A stretch of DNA of 10,632 bases from assembly GCA_958447445.1 (NCBI GenBank), contig CAUDAE010000066.1, positions 1 to 10,632 of the forward strand. The letters are read 5' to 3'. This stretch comes from an uncultured Collinsella sp. (GTDB taxonomy: Bacteria > Actinomycetota > Coriobacteriia > Coriobacteriales > Coriobacteriaceae). A model generated the notes under the pieces. It was not told where the DNA came from, did not search any database, and worked only from the letters and a program-made list of their open reading frames with translations. The translations under genes were made by a program, and so were the position numbers. Below are positions 1-6,598 of the stretch, in pieces. Position 1 is the first letter of the stretch; the number at the start of each line of letters is the position of its first letter.

Positions 1-1428
1 ACGGGTCTGCGCCACGTGCTTATACCAGTATGCGCTTGCCTTGGGTGTGCGCTTCTGGGTTTCAAAGTCAACGTAGAAGAAGCCATAGCGCTTGTTGTAG
101 CCATTGGTCCAGGAAAACTGATCCTGCAGGCTCCACAGGAAGTAGCCGCCCACGTTGACGCCCACCTCCATGGCCTTGAGCAACCAGCGCAGGTGCTGCT
201 CGATGTAGTCGATGCGCGGCTGGTCGTCCACAAAACCGTCCTTGTAGGGGTCCTTGTAGCCCATGCCGTTCTCGGTGATGAAGATCTGCTTGTAGTTGGG
301 GTAGCGCTGCTTAATGTAGACGAGCAGATCGAACAGACCCTCGGGATAGATGATCCAGTCCCAGTCGGTGGTGGGGATGCCAGGCTTGTTCACGTGCTCG
401 CCAATGCCCTTGACGCGCCAGCGGCCGGTGCCCTTCTCGCCCGTACCGTTGTGGTGCAGGTCGTTCTCGCCATCGTAAGCCTTGAGGAAGCGGCACTGGT
501 AGTTGTTAACGCCCAGGTAGTCGTTGTAGAGCGCGGCCTCGCGCATGATCTCGAGGTCCTCATCCGGGATCTCGATGGTGCCGCCCGAGACGGCAGCCAG
601 GCGGTTAGCGCACTCGAGCGTATCGGGCGCATAGTCGCCGCGGAAGGTGGCGTCGAGCAAAAACTGGTTCTGCAGCACGTGTTCGTTGTTGGCGGCTTTG
701 ATGTCGGCGGGGTCGTTCTCGTTGAGCGGATACTTAAACTCCAGCGACTGGATGACGCCGATCTTGCCCTTAAAACCGCCGTTGTGGAAGGCAAGTACTG
801 CCTTGGCGTGGGCGAGCATCATGTTGTGCTCGCACTGGAAGGCCTCGGCCAGATGCGCCTTAACACCACCGGGGAAGGTGCCCTCGATGTAGGTGTTGGA
901 GGCATCGGCCCAGATCTCGTTAAAGGTGAACCAGTAGGTCACCTGGTCGGCGTACTCCTTAAAGCAGAAGGTGGCAAAGTCCACAAAGGCATCGATGGTC
1001 TCGCGGTTGAGGAAGTCGCCCTTCTCAAAGAGGGGAAGCGGCGTATCGAAGTGATGCAGCGTGACAAACGGCTCAACGTGGTGCTTATGGCACTCGGCGA
1101 AGAGATCGTGATAGAACTGCACGCCCTCGGGGTTGATTTCGCCGGTACCGTTGGGGAAGATGCGGCTCCAGGCGATGGAGAGGCGAATGCCGTTGATACC
1201 GAACTCCTCGCACAGCTCCAAATCGACGGGGTACTGGTTGTAGAAGTCCGAAGCGGGATCGGGGGAGAAGCGCCCCTGGGCCTCCAGGAAGTCGTCCCAG
1301 GCGACTTTGCCTTTACCGTGGGTGCGGGTCTCGCCCTCTACCTGGTAGGCAGCGGTAGCGCCGCCAAAGACAAAGTCCTCGGGAAACTGCGCAGGCGGGT
1401 TGGTGACGCTAGCAGGGTTAACGGACAT
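1..1428 (-). CDS. lacG: 6-phospho-beta-galactosidase LacG (3' end cut by window edge)
   Basis: Glycoside hydrolase family 1 enzyme that splits lactose-6-phosphate into glucose and galactose-6-phosphate in the cytoplasm. The 476 visible codons cover nearly all of the family length (about 470 aa), so only a few residues and the stop are missing. Seen: N-terminal PEDFVFGGATAAYQ, VTLHHFDTP, acid/base Glu171 in TFNEI, nucleophile Glu386 in ITENG, and the phosphate-binding triad Ser439, Lys446 and Tyr448 in SWTNGYNKRYG, with the spacing of the LacG Ser/Lys/Tyr triad. Trp440 follows the Ser, as in galactosidase-type rather than glucosidase-type members. The start ATG (1426-1428) fits the family N-terminus with a short extra leader. 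Its ribosome binding site is weak (GGAT). The gene lies 66 bp behind lacE on the same strand, so it is probably cotranscribed, with a hairpin between them. Confidence 0.95.
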   Translation of the reverse strand, partial: MSVNPASVTNPPAQFPEDFVFGGATAAYQVEGETRTHGKGKVAWDDFLEAQGRFSPDPASDFYNQYPVDLELCEEFGINGIRLSIAWSRIFPNGTGEINPEGVQFYHDLFAECHKHHVEPFVTLHHFDTPLPLFEKGDFLNRETIDAFVDFATFCFKEYADQVTYWFTFNEIWADASNTYIEGTFPGGVKAHLAEAFQCEHNMMLAHAKAVLAFHNGGFKGKIGVIQSLEFKYPLNENDPADIKAANNEHVLQNQFLLDATFRGDYAPDTLECANRLAAVSGGTIEIPDEDLEIMREAALYNDYLGVNNYQCRFLKAYDGENDLHHNGTGEKGTGRWRVKGIGEHVNKPGIPTTDWDWIIYPEGLFDLLVYIKQRYPNYKQIFITENGMGYKDPYKDGFVDDQPRIDYIEQHLRWLLKAMEVGVNVGGYFLWSLQDQFSWTNGYNKRYGFFYVDFETQKRTPKASAYWYKHVAQTR

Positions 1429-1451
1429 GATGATCCAATCGTCTAAATCGA

Positions 1452-1485
1452 AGGGCCAGCCGGTCTTGGATGGTCGGCTGGCCCT
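1452..1485 (-). terminator. Intercistronic hairpin between lacE and lacG
   Basis: AGGGCCAGCC and GGCTGGCCCT form a perfect 10-bp inverted repeat, extended inward by a G-C pair, with a loop of about 12 nt. On the minus strand it is followed by TCGATTTAG rather than a run of T, so it is not a textbook terminator. It may be a partial terminator, or a structure that stabilises lacE mRNA and lowers lacG expression relative to lacE. The structure is seen; its function is inferred. Confidence 0.6.
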
Positions 1486-1494
1486 GAGCGTTAC

Positions 1495-3258
1495 TTACTT
1501 CGAGAGTTGCTCGCTTACGAAGGCGAGAGACTTATCGCCGTTCTGGGAAAGCTCGATGTACTGCTTACCGCGGCAGGCGACGCACTTGTTGCCCACGCGC
1601 TCGCAGTCCTTCTGCAGGTCGGCCAGGTAGCTGGCGGCCTGCGGGGCCAGGACGACCAGATCGAAGTCGGGGAGCATGTCCACGTGGTTGCCATAGGCCT
1701 CGGCAGCGGTCTCAAGATTGATGCCGCGCTCCTTGGCGGCCTTGGCCAGCGCGTTGGCGAGCAGGCCCGAGGTACCGCCACCCTGGCAGAGCACGAGCAC
1801 GCGCTTGCCGTTGAGGTCGCTGGTGGCCGTGGCCTCGGTGGCGGCGGGAGCGACGTCGGGCTTCACGGCCTCGGCAGCAGCACCGGCGGCAACGCTCTTG
1901 GCGTCAGCCTTGCCCTGGAAGGCATCGTTGAGCTTGGCGGCCTTCTCGGCGTTCTTGGCGGCGAGCTCCTCCTCGGAAATCTCGGCCTCCTCGGCGCACT
2001 TCTGGGCGTCATAGGCACGGAAGAACGGATAGTACAGGACAAAGTCGACGACCAGGATAAGGGCGAGCATCACAAAGGCGAGCGGCTGGAAGCCCAGGCC
2101 CATGATGGTGCCGATGGGGCCGGGGACGGTCCAGGGCAGGGTGTACATAAAGCCGTTCATGCCCAAGAAGTCGATAAAGATCTTGAGGATCCAGATGTTG
2201 GCGATCGGGGCAAAGACAAACGGGACAAAGAAGACGGGGTTGAGCACGATGGGTGCAGCGAACAGCAGCGGCTCGTTGACGGCAAAGCAGACAGGGACGA
2301 TGGCGGCCTTACCGACGGCGCGCATCTCCTGGGACTTAGCCAGGAAGCAGAACATAAAGACCAGGACGAGCGTGGCGCCGGTGCCGCCCATGCAGACGAC
2401 GAAGTACTGGGCGCCCTGGGTCAGGACAGCGGAAGCGTGCTGGCCAGCCTGGAACGCAGCCAGGTTGTCGGTCATGTTGGCAACGAGAGCGGCGGCGATG
2501 GCGGGCTCGACGATCGAGGGGCCGTGGACGCCGACGAACCAGAAGAGGCTCATGGCGCCGTAAATCACAGCGAGGCCGATATAGCCGTCGGCAGCGGTGA
2601 ACAGGGGCTGGAACACCTGGATGACGCCCTGGGCAAAGCAGAAGCCAAAAGCAGCGCGGAAGACGATGTCAAAAACCCAAAAGACGGTGATGCAGACGGA
2701 GAAGGGGATGATGTCCTTGAAGGTCTGCGAGATGTTGGGCGGAACCTGCTCGGGCATCTTGACGGTGATGTTGCGCTTGATAAAGAACTTGTAGATGATG
2801 CCGGTCACAAACGCAGCGATGAAGGCGGTCAGCAGGCCCTTGGAACCAAGGTAGGTGGTGTTGAAGCCGCTGGCGGCGTCCGTGGCGACCGTGTCGCTCG
2901 AAAGGAGCAAGAAGCCGATGATGGCCGCGCACATGCATGAGATAAAGTTAATCTGGTTATTCTTGGGCAGGTCGCGGTTCTGAGCGTCGGCGAAGTGCTT
3001 GGCCGTGGTGGCGGCGCAGGCGATGGCCAGGATGCCCATGGAGTAGTTGTAGCACTTCCACAGAGCGTTGTTGATGTCATCGGGCCAGTAGAAACCCCAG
3101 ATGTTGGGGACCGAGGCTACCAGGCAGAAGATGGACGAGAAGATGATGATGGGGATGACGGAGATAAAGCCGTCGCGGATCGCCTTGAGGTACTTGTTGC
3201 GGGCGATCGCGTTGAAAAAGGGCTGGCCCTTTTCGATGATGGCGATGAGTTGCTCCAT
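1495..3258 (-). CDS. lacE: PTS lactose-specific EIICB component LacE
   Basis: Membrane permease and phosphotransfer protein of the lactose PTS. It imports lactose and phosphorylates it at the galactose moiety, using phosphate from LacF. The 587 aa match the EIICB-Lac layout: an N-terminal EIIC part (about 1-435) with many hydrophobic segments and a conserved VNEPLLFAAPIVLNP motif, then a charged Ala/Glu-rich linker (about 436-482), then a C-terminal EIIB domain. The phospho-cysteine is Cys491 in VLCQGGGTSGLLANAL, the hallmark of Lac-type EIIB. The start ATG (3256-3258) has an AGGAG site (3265-3269 on the plus-strand numbering) 6 nt upstream. The gene heads the lacE-lacG unit and is divergent from a LacI-family gene, which suggests control through the two operators between them. 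The related cellobiose/diacetylchitobiose EIIC family was considered, but the EIICB fusion and the Cys motif favour LacE. Confidence 0.96.
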   Translation of the reverse strand: MEQLIAIIEKGQPFFNAIARNKYLKAIRDGFISVIPIIIFSSIFCLVASVPNIWGFYWPDDINNALWKCYNYSMGILAIACAATTAKHFADAQNRDLPKNNQINFISCMCAAIIGFLLLSSDTVATDAASGFNTTYLGSKGLLTAFIAAFVTGIIYKFFIKRNITVKMPEQVPPNISQTFKDIIPFSVCITVFWVFDIVFRAAFGFCFAQGVIQVFQPLFTAADGYIGLAVIYGAMSLFWFVGVHGPSIVEPAIAAALVANMTDNLAAFQAGQHASAVLTQGAQYFVVCMGGTGATLVLVFMFCFLAKSQEMRAVGKAAIVPVCFAVNEPLLFAAPIVLNPVFFVPFVFAPIANIWILKIFIDFLGMNGFMYTLPWTVPGPIGTIMGLGFQPLAFVMLALILVVDFVLYYPFFRAYDAQKCAEEAEISEEELAAKNAEKAAKLNDAFQGKADAKSVAAGAAAEAVKPDVAPAATEATATSDLNGKRVLVLCQGGGTSGLLANALAKAAKERGINLETAAEAYGNHVDMLPDFDLVVLAPQAASYLADLQKDCERVGNKCVACRGKQYIELSQNGDKSLAFVSEQLSK

Positions 3259-3291
3259 GCAATGCTCCTAAGAGTCGGTGGGTTAGCAACG

Positions 3292-3319
3292 ATGGTAGCT
3301 TTTGACGTTCGGTTGCCAA
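3292..3319 (-). promoter_or_regulatory. Candidate lacE promoter
   Basis: On the minus strand, TTGGCA (plus 3314-3319) and TACCAT (plus 3292-3297) are separated by 16 bp. This places transcription start near 3285, about 27 nt before the lacE ATG. The -35 box directly abuts operator O1, so a bound repressor would hinder polymerase. The hexamers are only moderate matches. Confidence 0.4.
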
Positions 3320-3337
3320 AATGTTGACGTTGCCATT
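3320..3337. promoter_or_regulatory. LacI-type operator O1 (lacE side)
   Basis: AATGTTGACGTTGCCATT is an 18-bp imperfect palindrome of the form AATG-nn-RACGTY-nn-CATT with a central CG. It is nearly the reverse complement of O2 at 3440-3457. LacI-family repressors commonly bind palindromes with a central CpG, where the hinge-helix leucine inserts. It lies next to the candidate lacE -35 box. Confidence 0.7.
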
Positions 3338-3350
3338 TTGTGACACAAAA
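3336..3350. promoter_or_regulatory. 15-bp perfect palindrome TTTTGTGACACAAAA
   Basis: Seven-base arms around a single A, overlapping the right end of operator O1 by two bases and followed by more A residues. It resembles a binding site for a dimeric regulator (global sugar or redox type), but I cannot assign one. Confidence 0.4.
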
Positions 3351-3439
3351 AAAGACGCGAACCGGTGGTTCCTGTGCCTGCGAACCGTCGATTCCTTACG
3401 CGTAAACGTTTGAGCCGCCCGGTGGCTCTGTGTTTGCAC
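3351..3439. other. Divergent lacE/regulator spacer with short inverted repeats
   Basis: The sequence between the two operators holds GAACC-ggt-GGTTC (3359-3371), GAGCC-N7-GGCTC (3412-3428) and a palindromic core AAACGTTT (3404-3411). The core resembles the operator centre but lacks the AATG/CATT flanks. No ORF is supported here. Confidence 0.4.
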
Positions 3440-3457
3440 AATGGCAACGTTAACATT
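3440..3457. promoter_or_regulatory. LacI-type operator O2 (regulator side)
   Basis: AATGGCAACGTTAACATT is an 18-bp palindrome (AATG-nn-AACGTT-nn-CATT). Compared with the reverse complement of O1 it differs at one position. Its centre is 120 bp from the centre of O1, compatible with looping between two sites or with separate control of lacE and of the regulator gene itself. Confidence 0.7.
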
Positions 3458-3575
3458 TGGGCGACAAAAGCCGTTCGGGGAAGCAAAAATGTCGGTGAAC
3501 GGTAGGTTTTGGGTGGTGAGCGTATGGTGGGGGAGGCGTTAGATATACTTGAAGACGTTTCATTTGACTGCGTAG

Positions 3576-3593
3576 GGTGCCACCAATGGCATC
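3576..3593 (+). other. Small hairpin in regulator leader
   Basis: GGTGCCA-CCAA-TGGCATC forms a 7-bp stem (one G-T pair) with a 4-nt loop, 22 nt before the start codon of the LacI-family gene. It could lie in the 5' leader and affect translation. A TATACT box at 3544-3549 is a possible -10 upstream, but I see no good -35 partner. Confidence 0.3.
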
Positions 3594-3615
3594 GTTGACA
3601 TAGAAAGATCGACCT

Positions 3616-4620
3616 ATGGCCGCTGTTAAAAAATCGGTATCCGTCAAAGACGTGGCGCGTCTCGCGGGCGTCTCGGAGCAGACGGTCTCGCGCACCGTGC
3701 ACGATTCGCCCAGCGTGCGCCCCGAGACCAAGGAACGCGTGCGTGCCGCCATGCGCGAGCTGGGGTATCGCCCCAATTTTGCCGGTCGATCGCTGCGCCG
3801 TGGCAAGTTTAAGACCGTCGGCGTCGCCATGTTTAACATTACCGGTACCGGCAACCTCGACCGTATGGAGGGCTTTGCCGCCGCGGCCGACAAACATGGC
3901 TATGCCATCACCCTCACTAAAGTAGATGGACATCCGTATACCCTCGAGAGCGCATCGTCGCGCATGAGCGCGCTGCCGGTAGACGGCATGGTCGTGATCA
4001 TGAATCGCATGCCGGCGGACTTTGGCACCTTCGAGCCGCTGCCCGGCATGCAGACGGTGCTCGTTACGATGCTGGAGCACCCGCTCTGTTCAACGGTCGA
4101 TAACGACCAGTTCGATTGCTCGCGCCAGGTGGTCGAGTACTTGCTGGGGCGGGGGCACAAAACCGTGCACTTTATCTCGTGTCCCGAGCGCTCGCTTTCG
4201 GGCATGCGGCGCGAGGAAGGCTGGCGCGAGACATTGCGCGCGCATGGAATTGAGCCGCCGCGACTCGTCCGTGGGGATTGGACGGCACAGAGCGGATATG
4301 CCGCAGGCCAGGCTCTGGCGGATGATCCGACCTGTACGGCCATCTATGCCTCCAACGATGCCATGGCATATGGCTGCATTCGCGGGCTCGAGTCGCGCGG
4401 GAAGTGCGTGCCCCAGGACGTGAGTGTGGTGGGTGTTGATGACAGTCTGGGCGACATCGTGCCCGACCGTCGCCTGACTACGGTGCGCTTTGACAACAAG
4501 CGCGTCGGCATGTGGGCGGTCGACAAGATTGCCGGCGCCGAGGGCGTTGAACCCGGTGTGGAGCACATGCTGTTTCCGGGCGTGCTCGTCGAGGGCGATA
4601 CGGTGCGCGATGTACGCTAG
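3616..4620 (+). CDS. LacI/GalR-family transcriptional regulator
   Basis: Sugar-responsive repressor, 334 aa. The N-terminal helix-turn-helix is clear (about residues 8-30: SVKDVARLAGVSEQTVSRTV), with a recognition helix SEQTVSR close to the SYQTVSR of E. coli LacI. The HTH domain continues to YRPN (51-54), then a hinge with Leu60 in GRSLRRGK and a periplasmic-binding-protein-like effector domain (from about TVGVAMFNIT at 67), ending with DNKRVGMWAVDKI. The start ATG at 3616 matches the family N-terminus, although its ribosome binding site is weak (AAAGA). It is divergent from lacE-lacG and faces two palindromes of the right type, so it very likely controls them and probably itself. The inducer is unknown: lactose, allolactose-like or a phosphorylated sugar are all possible. 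Lac-PTS clusters of Firmicutes instead use a DeoR-family LacR. Confidence 0.93.
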   Translation: MAAVKKSVSVKDVARLAGVSEQTVSRTVHDSPSVRPETKERVRAAMRELGYRPNFAGRSLRRGKFKTVGVAMFNITGTGNLDRMEGFAAAADKHGYAITLTKVDGHPYTLESASSRMSALPVDGMVVIMNRMPADFGTFEPLPGMQTVLVTMLEHPLCSTVDNDQFDCSRQVVEYLLGRGHKTVHFISCPERSLSGMRREEGWRETLRAHGIEPPRLVRGDWTAQSGYAAGQALADDPTCTAIYASNDAMAYGCIRGLESRGKCVPQDVSVVGVDDSLGDIVPDRRLTTVRFDNKRVGMWAVDKIAGAEGVEPGVEHMLFPGVLVEGDTVRDVR

Positions 4621-4652
4621 GGCGCGGATCTGTTTGGGTTGCCGCTAATTGT

Positions 4653-4771
4653 GTTCGATATTGTTCAAATTGGTTTAAAAACCGTTCACGGGCGAAAAGT
4701 GACCGTTCATAGCTCGAAATTACGTTTTGCGCTGTTCTTTTTTGTTTGAATGTTATTGTTTCTGTCATACA
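4653..4771 (+). promoter_or_regulatory. lacF control region with phased GTTCA repeats
   Basis: GTTC occurs at 4653, and GTTCA at 4663, 4684 and 4705; the last three are spaced exactly 21 bp apart (two helical turns). Two of them sit in ACCGTTCA (4681-4688 and 4702-4709), and the first of these is part of CCGTTCACGG, a near-perfect palindrome. TGTTTGAATGT follows at 4743-4753. Both ACCGTTCA (reversed) and TGTTTGAATGT recur upstream of lacA. A promoter of the form TTGTTT (4742-4747), 18 bp, CATACA (4766-4771) is possible but weak. Confidence 0.5.
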
Positions 4772-4779
4772 CAACGCAG

Positions 4780-4797
4780 CGCGTATGCCCGGACGCG
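4780..4797 (+). other. lacF leader hairpin with ATGCCCGGAC
   Basis: CGCGT-ATGCCCGG-ACGCG: a 5-bp perfect stem enclosing ATGCCCGG, 37 nt before the lacF start. The same ten bases ATGCCCGGAC form the loop of a different hairpin in the lacA leader (6700-6723). The structure is seen. A role as RNA element or protein-binding site is inferred. Confidence 0.45.
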
Positions 4798-4834
4798 ATG
4801 CTCTCCATTGGTTCATATGTGAAAGGAACGCAAC

Positions 4835-5173
4835 ATGGCAACCAAAGAAGAAATCTCGATGGTTGGATTCGAGATTGTCGCATACGCAGGTGACGCCCAG
4901 ACCGATCTGCTTGCAGCGCTCGATGCTGCTCGCGAGGGTGACTTTGAGAAGGCCGAGCAGCTGCACAAGGATGCCAGCGATGCGCTTATCGGTGCCCACG
5001 ACACGCAGACCAAGCTGCTTTCGCAGGAGGCCGGCGGTGGCGAGATGGAGATGACCTTCATCATGGCTCACGCTCAGGATACCCTCATGACCACTATGAT
5101 CCTGGAGAAGCAGGCCCGCTTTACCATCGATGCCTACAAGCGCATTGCCGAGCTCGAGGCCAAGCTCGCCTAA
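4835..5173 (+). CDS. lacF: PTS lactose-specific EIIA component LacF
   Basis: Small cytoplasmic phosphocarrier that takes phosphate from HPr and passes it to Cys491 of LacE. The 112 aa fit the family (about 103-115 aa). The phospho-histidine is His79 in MTFIMAHAQDTLMTT, and Asp82 is the conserved metal-binding Asp of the trimer. The N-terminal ISMVGFEIVAYAGDAQ and the helical repeat pattern are typical of the Lac/cellobiose EIIA family. ATG at 4835 has AAAGGAA (4822-4828) 6 nt upstream. It is transcribed alone, in the opposite direction to lacE, with its own control region and a strong terminator (5201-5236). This differs from the Firmicute lacFEG order. A Cel/Chb-type EIIA is the alternative, but the lac context favours LacF. 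Confidence 0.94.
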   Translation: MATKEEISMVGFEIVAYAGDAQTDLLAALDAAREGDFEKAEQLHKDASDALIGAHDTQTKLLSQEAGGGEMEMTFIMAHAQDTLMTTMILEKQARFTIDAYKRIAELEAKLA

Positions 5174-5200
5174 CGAGCCCTCACAACCAAGTCCCCTTCC

Positions 5201-5236
5201 AAAAGCTCTGCCGCTACCCGCGGCAGGGCTTTTTTC
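5201..5236 (+). terminator. Rho-independent terminator of lacF
   Basis: AAAAGCTCTGCCGC and GCGGCAGGGCTTTT form a stem of 14 pairs (one T-G wobble) with loop TACCC, followed by a T run ending at 5235. The A run on the left side could let it act in both directions. It separates lacF from the membrane-protein gene. Confidence 0.9.
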
Positions 5237-5248
5237 TGTTCTCCTCCA

Positions 5249-5315
5249 AGTTGCGGTGAAATGGGGACTGAATAGAGGCCGGCGGGCGCAAAACAATCCC
5301 TATTTCACCGCAACT
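5249..5315. repeat. Palindromic REP-like repeat (19-bp arms)
   Basis: The arm 5249-5267 (AGTTGCGGTGAAATGGGGA) is complementary to 5297-5315 with a single G-T wobble, enclosing a 29-nt loop. It lies just after the lacF terminator and contains no supported ORF. The long near-perfect arms and intergenic position suggest a dispersed repeat family; copy number cannot be seen here. Confidence 0.65.
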
Positions 5316-5325
5316 CATCCCGAGA

Positions 5326-5372
5326 TAGTCATTGAGGACGTTCTTAAACGACTAGTCATTGGGGACAGTCTT
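5326..5372. repeat. Tandem 27-bp GGGGAC repeat units
   Basis: Two units beginning TAGTCATTGRGGAC start at 5326 and 5353, exactly 27 bp apart. The first unit (5328-5353) recurs at 10218-10243 with about two differences (TCATTGGGGACGTTCTTAAA..GACT), so this is a dispersed repeat. GGGGAC-type repeats elsewhere are often linked to REP-associated Y1 transposases (TnpA-REP), but none is in this window. Confidence 0.65.
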
Positions 5373-5459
5373 GGTGCGCTCCGTTCGTCCTCCCGTTCGA
5401 TTTTTGCGCGGTGGGTATACTTTCTTTCGCATTACACGCCGGACTGAGGAGGTATCCAA

Positions 5460-6473
5460 ATGCCGGATAACGGGTCAATACAAAAAAGAGACGCGCACGA
5501 GATGGCTCATGGGCGTCCTGTCCAGATAACCGAGCATACGACGGTAACCGAGCTGCAGCCCAGTCTGTCCGATGTCGTGTGCGCAAACAAAAAGCTGCAG
5601 ATTGGCTTTATCGTTGCGCTTGTGGTCCTGGCGCTGCTGTCGGGCTTTGTAGCTCGGCCGCATTTTGCCGATACCAAGACTTGGGACTCCACCATCGAGG
5701 TCATCGATCAAAAGAAGGGCAATGTTTTGGCGCTCACGACCTCGTGCGTGGCGCTGTCTGCGGGCATTACCGCGCTGCCGGGTGATACGGGAACACCGGT
5801 TGCCGAGCAGCTCGCGCAGCTTTCGGGAAACTTGGGCATCGTACTTGCTGTGCTCTACCTCGAGAAATACCTGCTAACCATTTTGTGGTCGGTTGGTCTG
5901 GGTATCCTGATTCCGTTTGCGCTGGTGCTCTTTGCAGCGTCGCTTGGTATTCACGGACGCTGGAGCACCAGCGCCGTCCTGCGCCGTGTGGCGACGCGCG
6001 TGCTGGTGGTCGCTATGATCGGAATGGCCTTGGTGCCTGCAAGCGTATGGGTGTCGCAGAAGGTCGACGAAACGTATCGCGTTAGCATCGAGGCGGCCGA
6101 GCAAAAGGCGGCCGATGCTGTGAGTACGGCAGATAGCGATAGCTCCAAAACAAGCAAGAAAAAGACCGAGTCCGCAGAGTCTAAGAGCGTGCTCGAGCAG
6201 CTTGCCGACGGTGCCTCGGGCCTCGTCACGTCGGTGACCAGCGGCGCCAAGCAGATGACCGATGAAATTGTGCAGCAAGTGACCGACCTTATCGAAGGCG
6301 TCATTGTGATGATCGTGACCTCGTGCGTTATCCCGCTGCTGGTGCTCGCGGCGTTTCTGTGGCTGGGACACACGCTACTGGGGATTGATATTTCCGGCCC
6401 GGCGAACTATTTGACGGGCCGCTTTCTGAGTGCTCCGTCCAAGCACGCCAAGAAGGACAGGCAGTCTGAGTAG
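5460..6473 (+). CDS. Uncharacterised multi-pass membrane protein
   Basis: I do not recognise this 337-aa protein. Visible parts: a hydrophilic N-terminus (1-44), a transmembrane helix at about 47-65, an extracytoplasmic-looking stretch (66-87), further hydrophobic segments at about 88-105, 124-140, 141-163 and 178-198, a charged Ser/Lys/Glu-rich linker (about 205-245, with SSKTSKKKTESAESK), an amphipathic region (246-277), a last helix at about 278-303, and a basic tail (KHAKKDR). No enzymatic motif is seen. The start ATG 5460 has a strong AGGAGG (5447-5452) at 7 nt, and a TATACT box at 5416-5421 may be its -10. It is insulated by terminators on both sides and preceded by dispersed repeats, so it is probably not part of the lac pathway. 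The codon use looks like that of its neighbours. Confidence 0.85.
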   Translation: MPDNGSIQKRDAHEMAHGRPVQITEHTTVTELQPSLSDVVCANKKLQIGFIVALVVLALLSGFVARPHFADTKTWDSTIEVIDQKKGNVLALTTSCVALSAGITALPGDTGTPVAEQLAQLSGNLGIVLAVLYLEKYLLTILWSVGLGILIPFALVLFAASLGIHGRWSTSAVLRRVATRVLVVAMIGMALVPASVWVSQKVDETYRVSIEAAEQKAADAVSTADSDSSKTSKKKTESAESKSVLEQLADGASGLVTSVTSGAKQMTDEIVQQVTDLIEGVIVMIVTSCVIPLLVLAAFLWLGHTLLGIDISGPANYLTGRFLSAPSKHAKKDRQSE

Positions 6474-6507
6474 GCGGCAAAGCGTTCTTTGGAAGATCAA
6501 CTGTAAG

Positions 6508-6546
6508 AAGGGCGGCCGAGACACGTTCTCGGCCGCCCTTTTGTTT
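6508..6546 (+). terminator. Rho-independent terminator after membrane-protein gene
   Basis: AAGGGCGGCCGAGA and TCTCGGCCGCCCTT form a perfect 14-bp stem with loop CACGT, followed by TTTGTTTG. It lies 34 nt after the stop codon of the membrane-protein gene. Confidence 0.92.
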
Positions 6547-6598
6547 GTTGAATACGCGGTCGCTACGTCCGCGCCGGGTCCAGACGGTCGGCAATCAT

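Noticed and set aside
16..1446. 476-aa open frame on the plus strand opposite lacG
   Set aside because: It is the antisense of lacG. High-GC codon bias leaves the opposite strand open, the protein is a low-complexity Val/Leu/Gly/Ala/Asp/Glu mix, and no family motif is seen.
1507..2940. 477-aa open frame on the plus strand opposite lacE
   Set aside because: Antisense shadow of lacE. The composition is extreme in Gly, Asp, Glu and His and there are no domains.
3595..3600. TTGACA box just before the LacI-family start codon
   Set aside because: A -10 at the right distance would fall inside the coding sequence and nothing suitable is there.
3283..4080. 265-aa and 147-aa minus-strand frames across the regulator and its upstream region
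   Set aside because: They overlap the clear LacI-family gene and both operators, have no motif, and have compositions expected from antisense.
4478..5296. 272-aa minus-strand frame over the end of the regulator and lacF
   Set aside because: It runs across lacF, its control region and the terminator, and the translation shows no family features.
5326..5372. CRISPR array
   Set aside because: There are only two direct units 27 bp apart with no spacer-repeat alternation and no cas genes.
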